The notes under the pieces: generated by a model
Told to the model about the DNA's origin: nothing
The model's database searches: none
The model's input: only the letters and a program-made list of their open reading frames with translations
Shown: positions 24,989 through 25,342 of the stretch, piece by piece
How the letters are laid out: every line of letters begins with the position of its first letter
How positions within the stretch are numbered: position 1 is the stretch's first letter
NCBI GenBank assembly: GCA_002314775.1
Contig: DCHE01000038.1
Span: forward strand, 31,690 to 57,031
Origin: Lachnospiraceae bacterium UBA1760
GTDB lineage: Bacteria; Bacillota; Clostridia; Lachnospirales; Lachnospiraceae
Direction: 5' to 3'
DNA length: 25,342 nucleotides
Program-made: the position numbers and the translations under genes

Positions 24989-25342
24989 ATGTTAAGAGAT
25001 GATGTATTAAGAGAACTTGAAGCAAATAGGGACAAGCCACTTTCAGGACAGGAGCTTGCCAAAAGATACAATGTGTCACGCAATGCCGTATGGAAGGTGA
25101 TTAATCAGCTAAAGGCGGAGGGCTACACCATTTCCTCTTCGAAAAATCTTGGATATGTGCTTGATACTGATTGTGATATTATCTCGGCTCAGGGTATTGC
25201 CCAGCATTTATCTGAGAACAATAAAAAGCTTAACATTATCAGATATCAGACCATAGATTCAACTAATAATGAAGCAAAAAGGATAATTGCAAATGGTGAG
25301 TACCAGGATTCGCTTATTGTAGCCTGTGAGCAGACAAATGGA
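24989..25342 (+). CDS. birA: Biotin--[acetyl-CoA-carboxylase] ligase / biotin operon repressor, 5' part
   Basis: The first 118 codons of a BirA-type protein, cut by the window end. Residues 1-65 form a winged helix-turn-helix (LSGQELAKRYNVSRNAVWKV then INQLKAEGYTI and SSKNLGYVL). This suggests a bifunctional protein that both attaches biotin to carboxylases and represses biotin genes. The ligase domain begins around residue 85 with YQTIDSTNNEAKR, the conserved DSTN element. The last visible residues, CEQTNG, are where the biotin/ATP-binding GRGR loop would begin. AGAGGAA precedes the ATG. Confidence 0.93.
   Translation, partial: MLRDDVLRELEANRDKPLSGQELAKRYNVSRNAVWKVINQLKAEGYTISSSKNLGYVLDTDCDIISAQGIAQHLSENNKKLNIIRYQTIDSTNNEAKRIIANGEYQDSLIVACEQTNG

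Noticed and set aside
1..25342. CRISPR arrays, insertion sequences, tRNA or rRNA genes
   Set aside because: No regularly spaced repeats, transposase-like proteins, cloverleaf sequences or rRNA-like segments were seen on either strand.

Overview
The window is an ordinary-looking chromosomal stretch from a low-GC, Gram-positive anaerobe of the Clostridia, most likely a Lachnospiraceae member (Butyrivibrio/Roseburia/Eubacterium-like). This rests on AGA-rich codon use, strong GGAGG-type ribosome binding sites, tight co-directional operons and the families present: a DUF1292 protein, a paired ABC exporter, a propeller-type hybrid sensor and an LTA-synthase-like sulfatase. I see no tRNA, rRNA, CRISPR array, insertion sequence or prophage. 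The genus is inference.

Layout. (1) 1-390: a small DUF1292 gene on the minus strand. A short divergent promoter region separates it from everything else, which is on the plus strand. (2) 464-4072: a promoter, a structured ~105-nt leader and two overlapping ABC half-transporters that form an asymmetric heterodimer. (3) 4130-8083: tex, an EamA-type permease and a TraX-family membrane protein. (4) 8133-9415: an acetylornithine-type aminotransferase with its own promoter. (5) 9444-15135: an M18 aminopeptidase, overlapped at its 3' end by a ~1450-residue propeller/hybrid-kinase protein. The phospho-acceptor histidine of its kinase core is replaced by asparagine, while the receiver aspartate and HPt histidine are kept. 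(6) 15173-19809: an elaborate 66-nt hairpin, then a nearly complete vitamin B5/CoA cluster: probable ketopantoate reductase (panG-type), panB, panC, panD and coaBC, closed by an intrinsic terminator. (7) 19865-22892: pyrE, a previously untracked 50-residue membrane protein and an LTA-synthase-like sulfatase, closed by a hairpin. (8) 22916-25342: an HD-domain hydrolase, an Lrp/AsnC regulator, a patatin-like protein and the 5' part of birA.

How the genes fit together. The pan cluster runs from ketopantoate formation (PanB) through its reduction (PanG), aspartate decarboxylation (PanD) and condensation (PanC) to 4'-phosphopantetheine (CoaBC). Only pantothenate kinase and the last two CoA steps lie elsewhere. 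BirA, at the window edge, serves another acyl-metabolism cofactor. The other operons look like housekeeping and envelope functions.

The strongest candidates for something undescribed are the His-to-Asn hybrid sensor with its repeated C-terminal tail, the ABC-exporter leader with mutually exclusive pairings, the two unexplained hairpins around the pan genes, and the small membrane protein next to the sulfatase. I did not find an obviously new multi-gene system.
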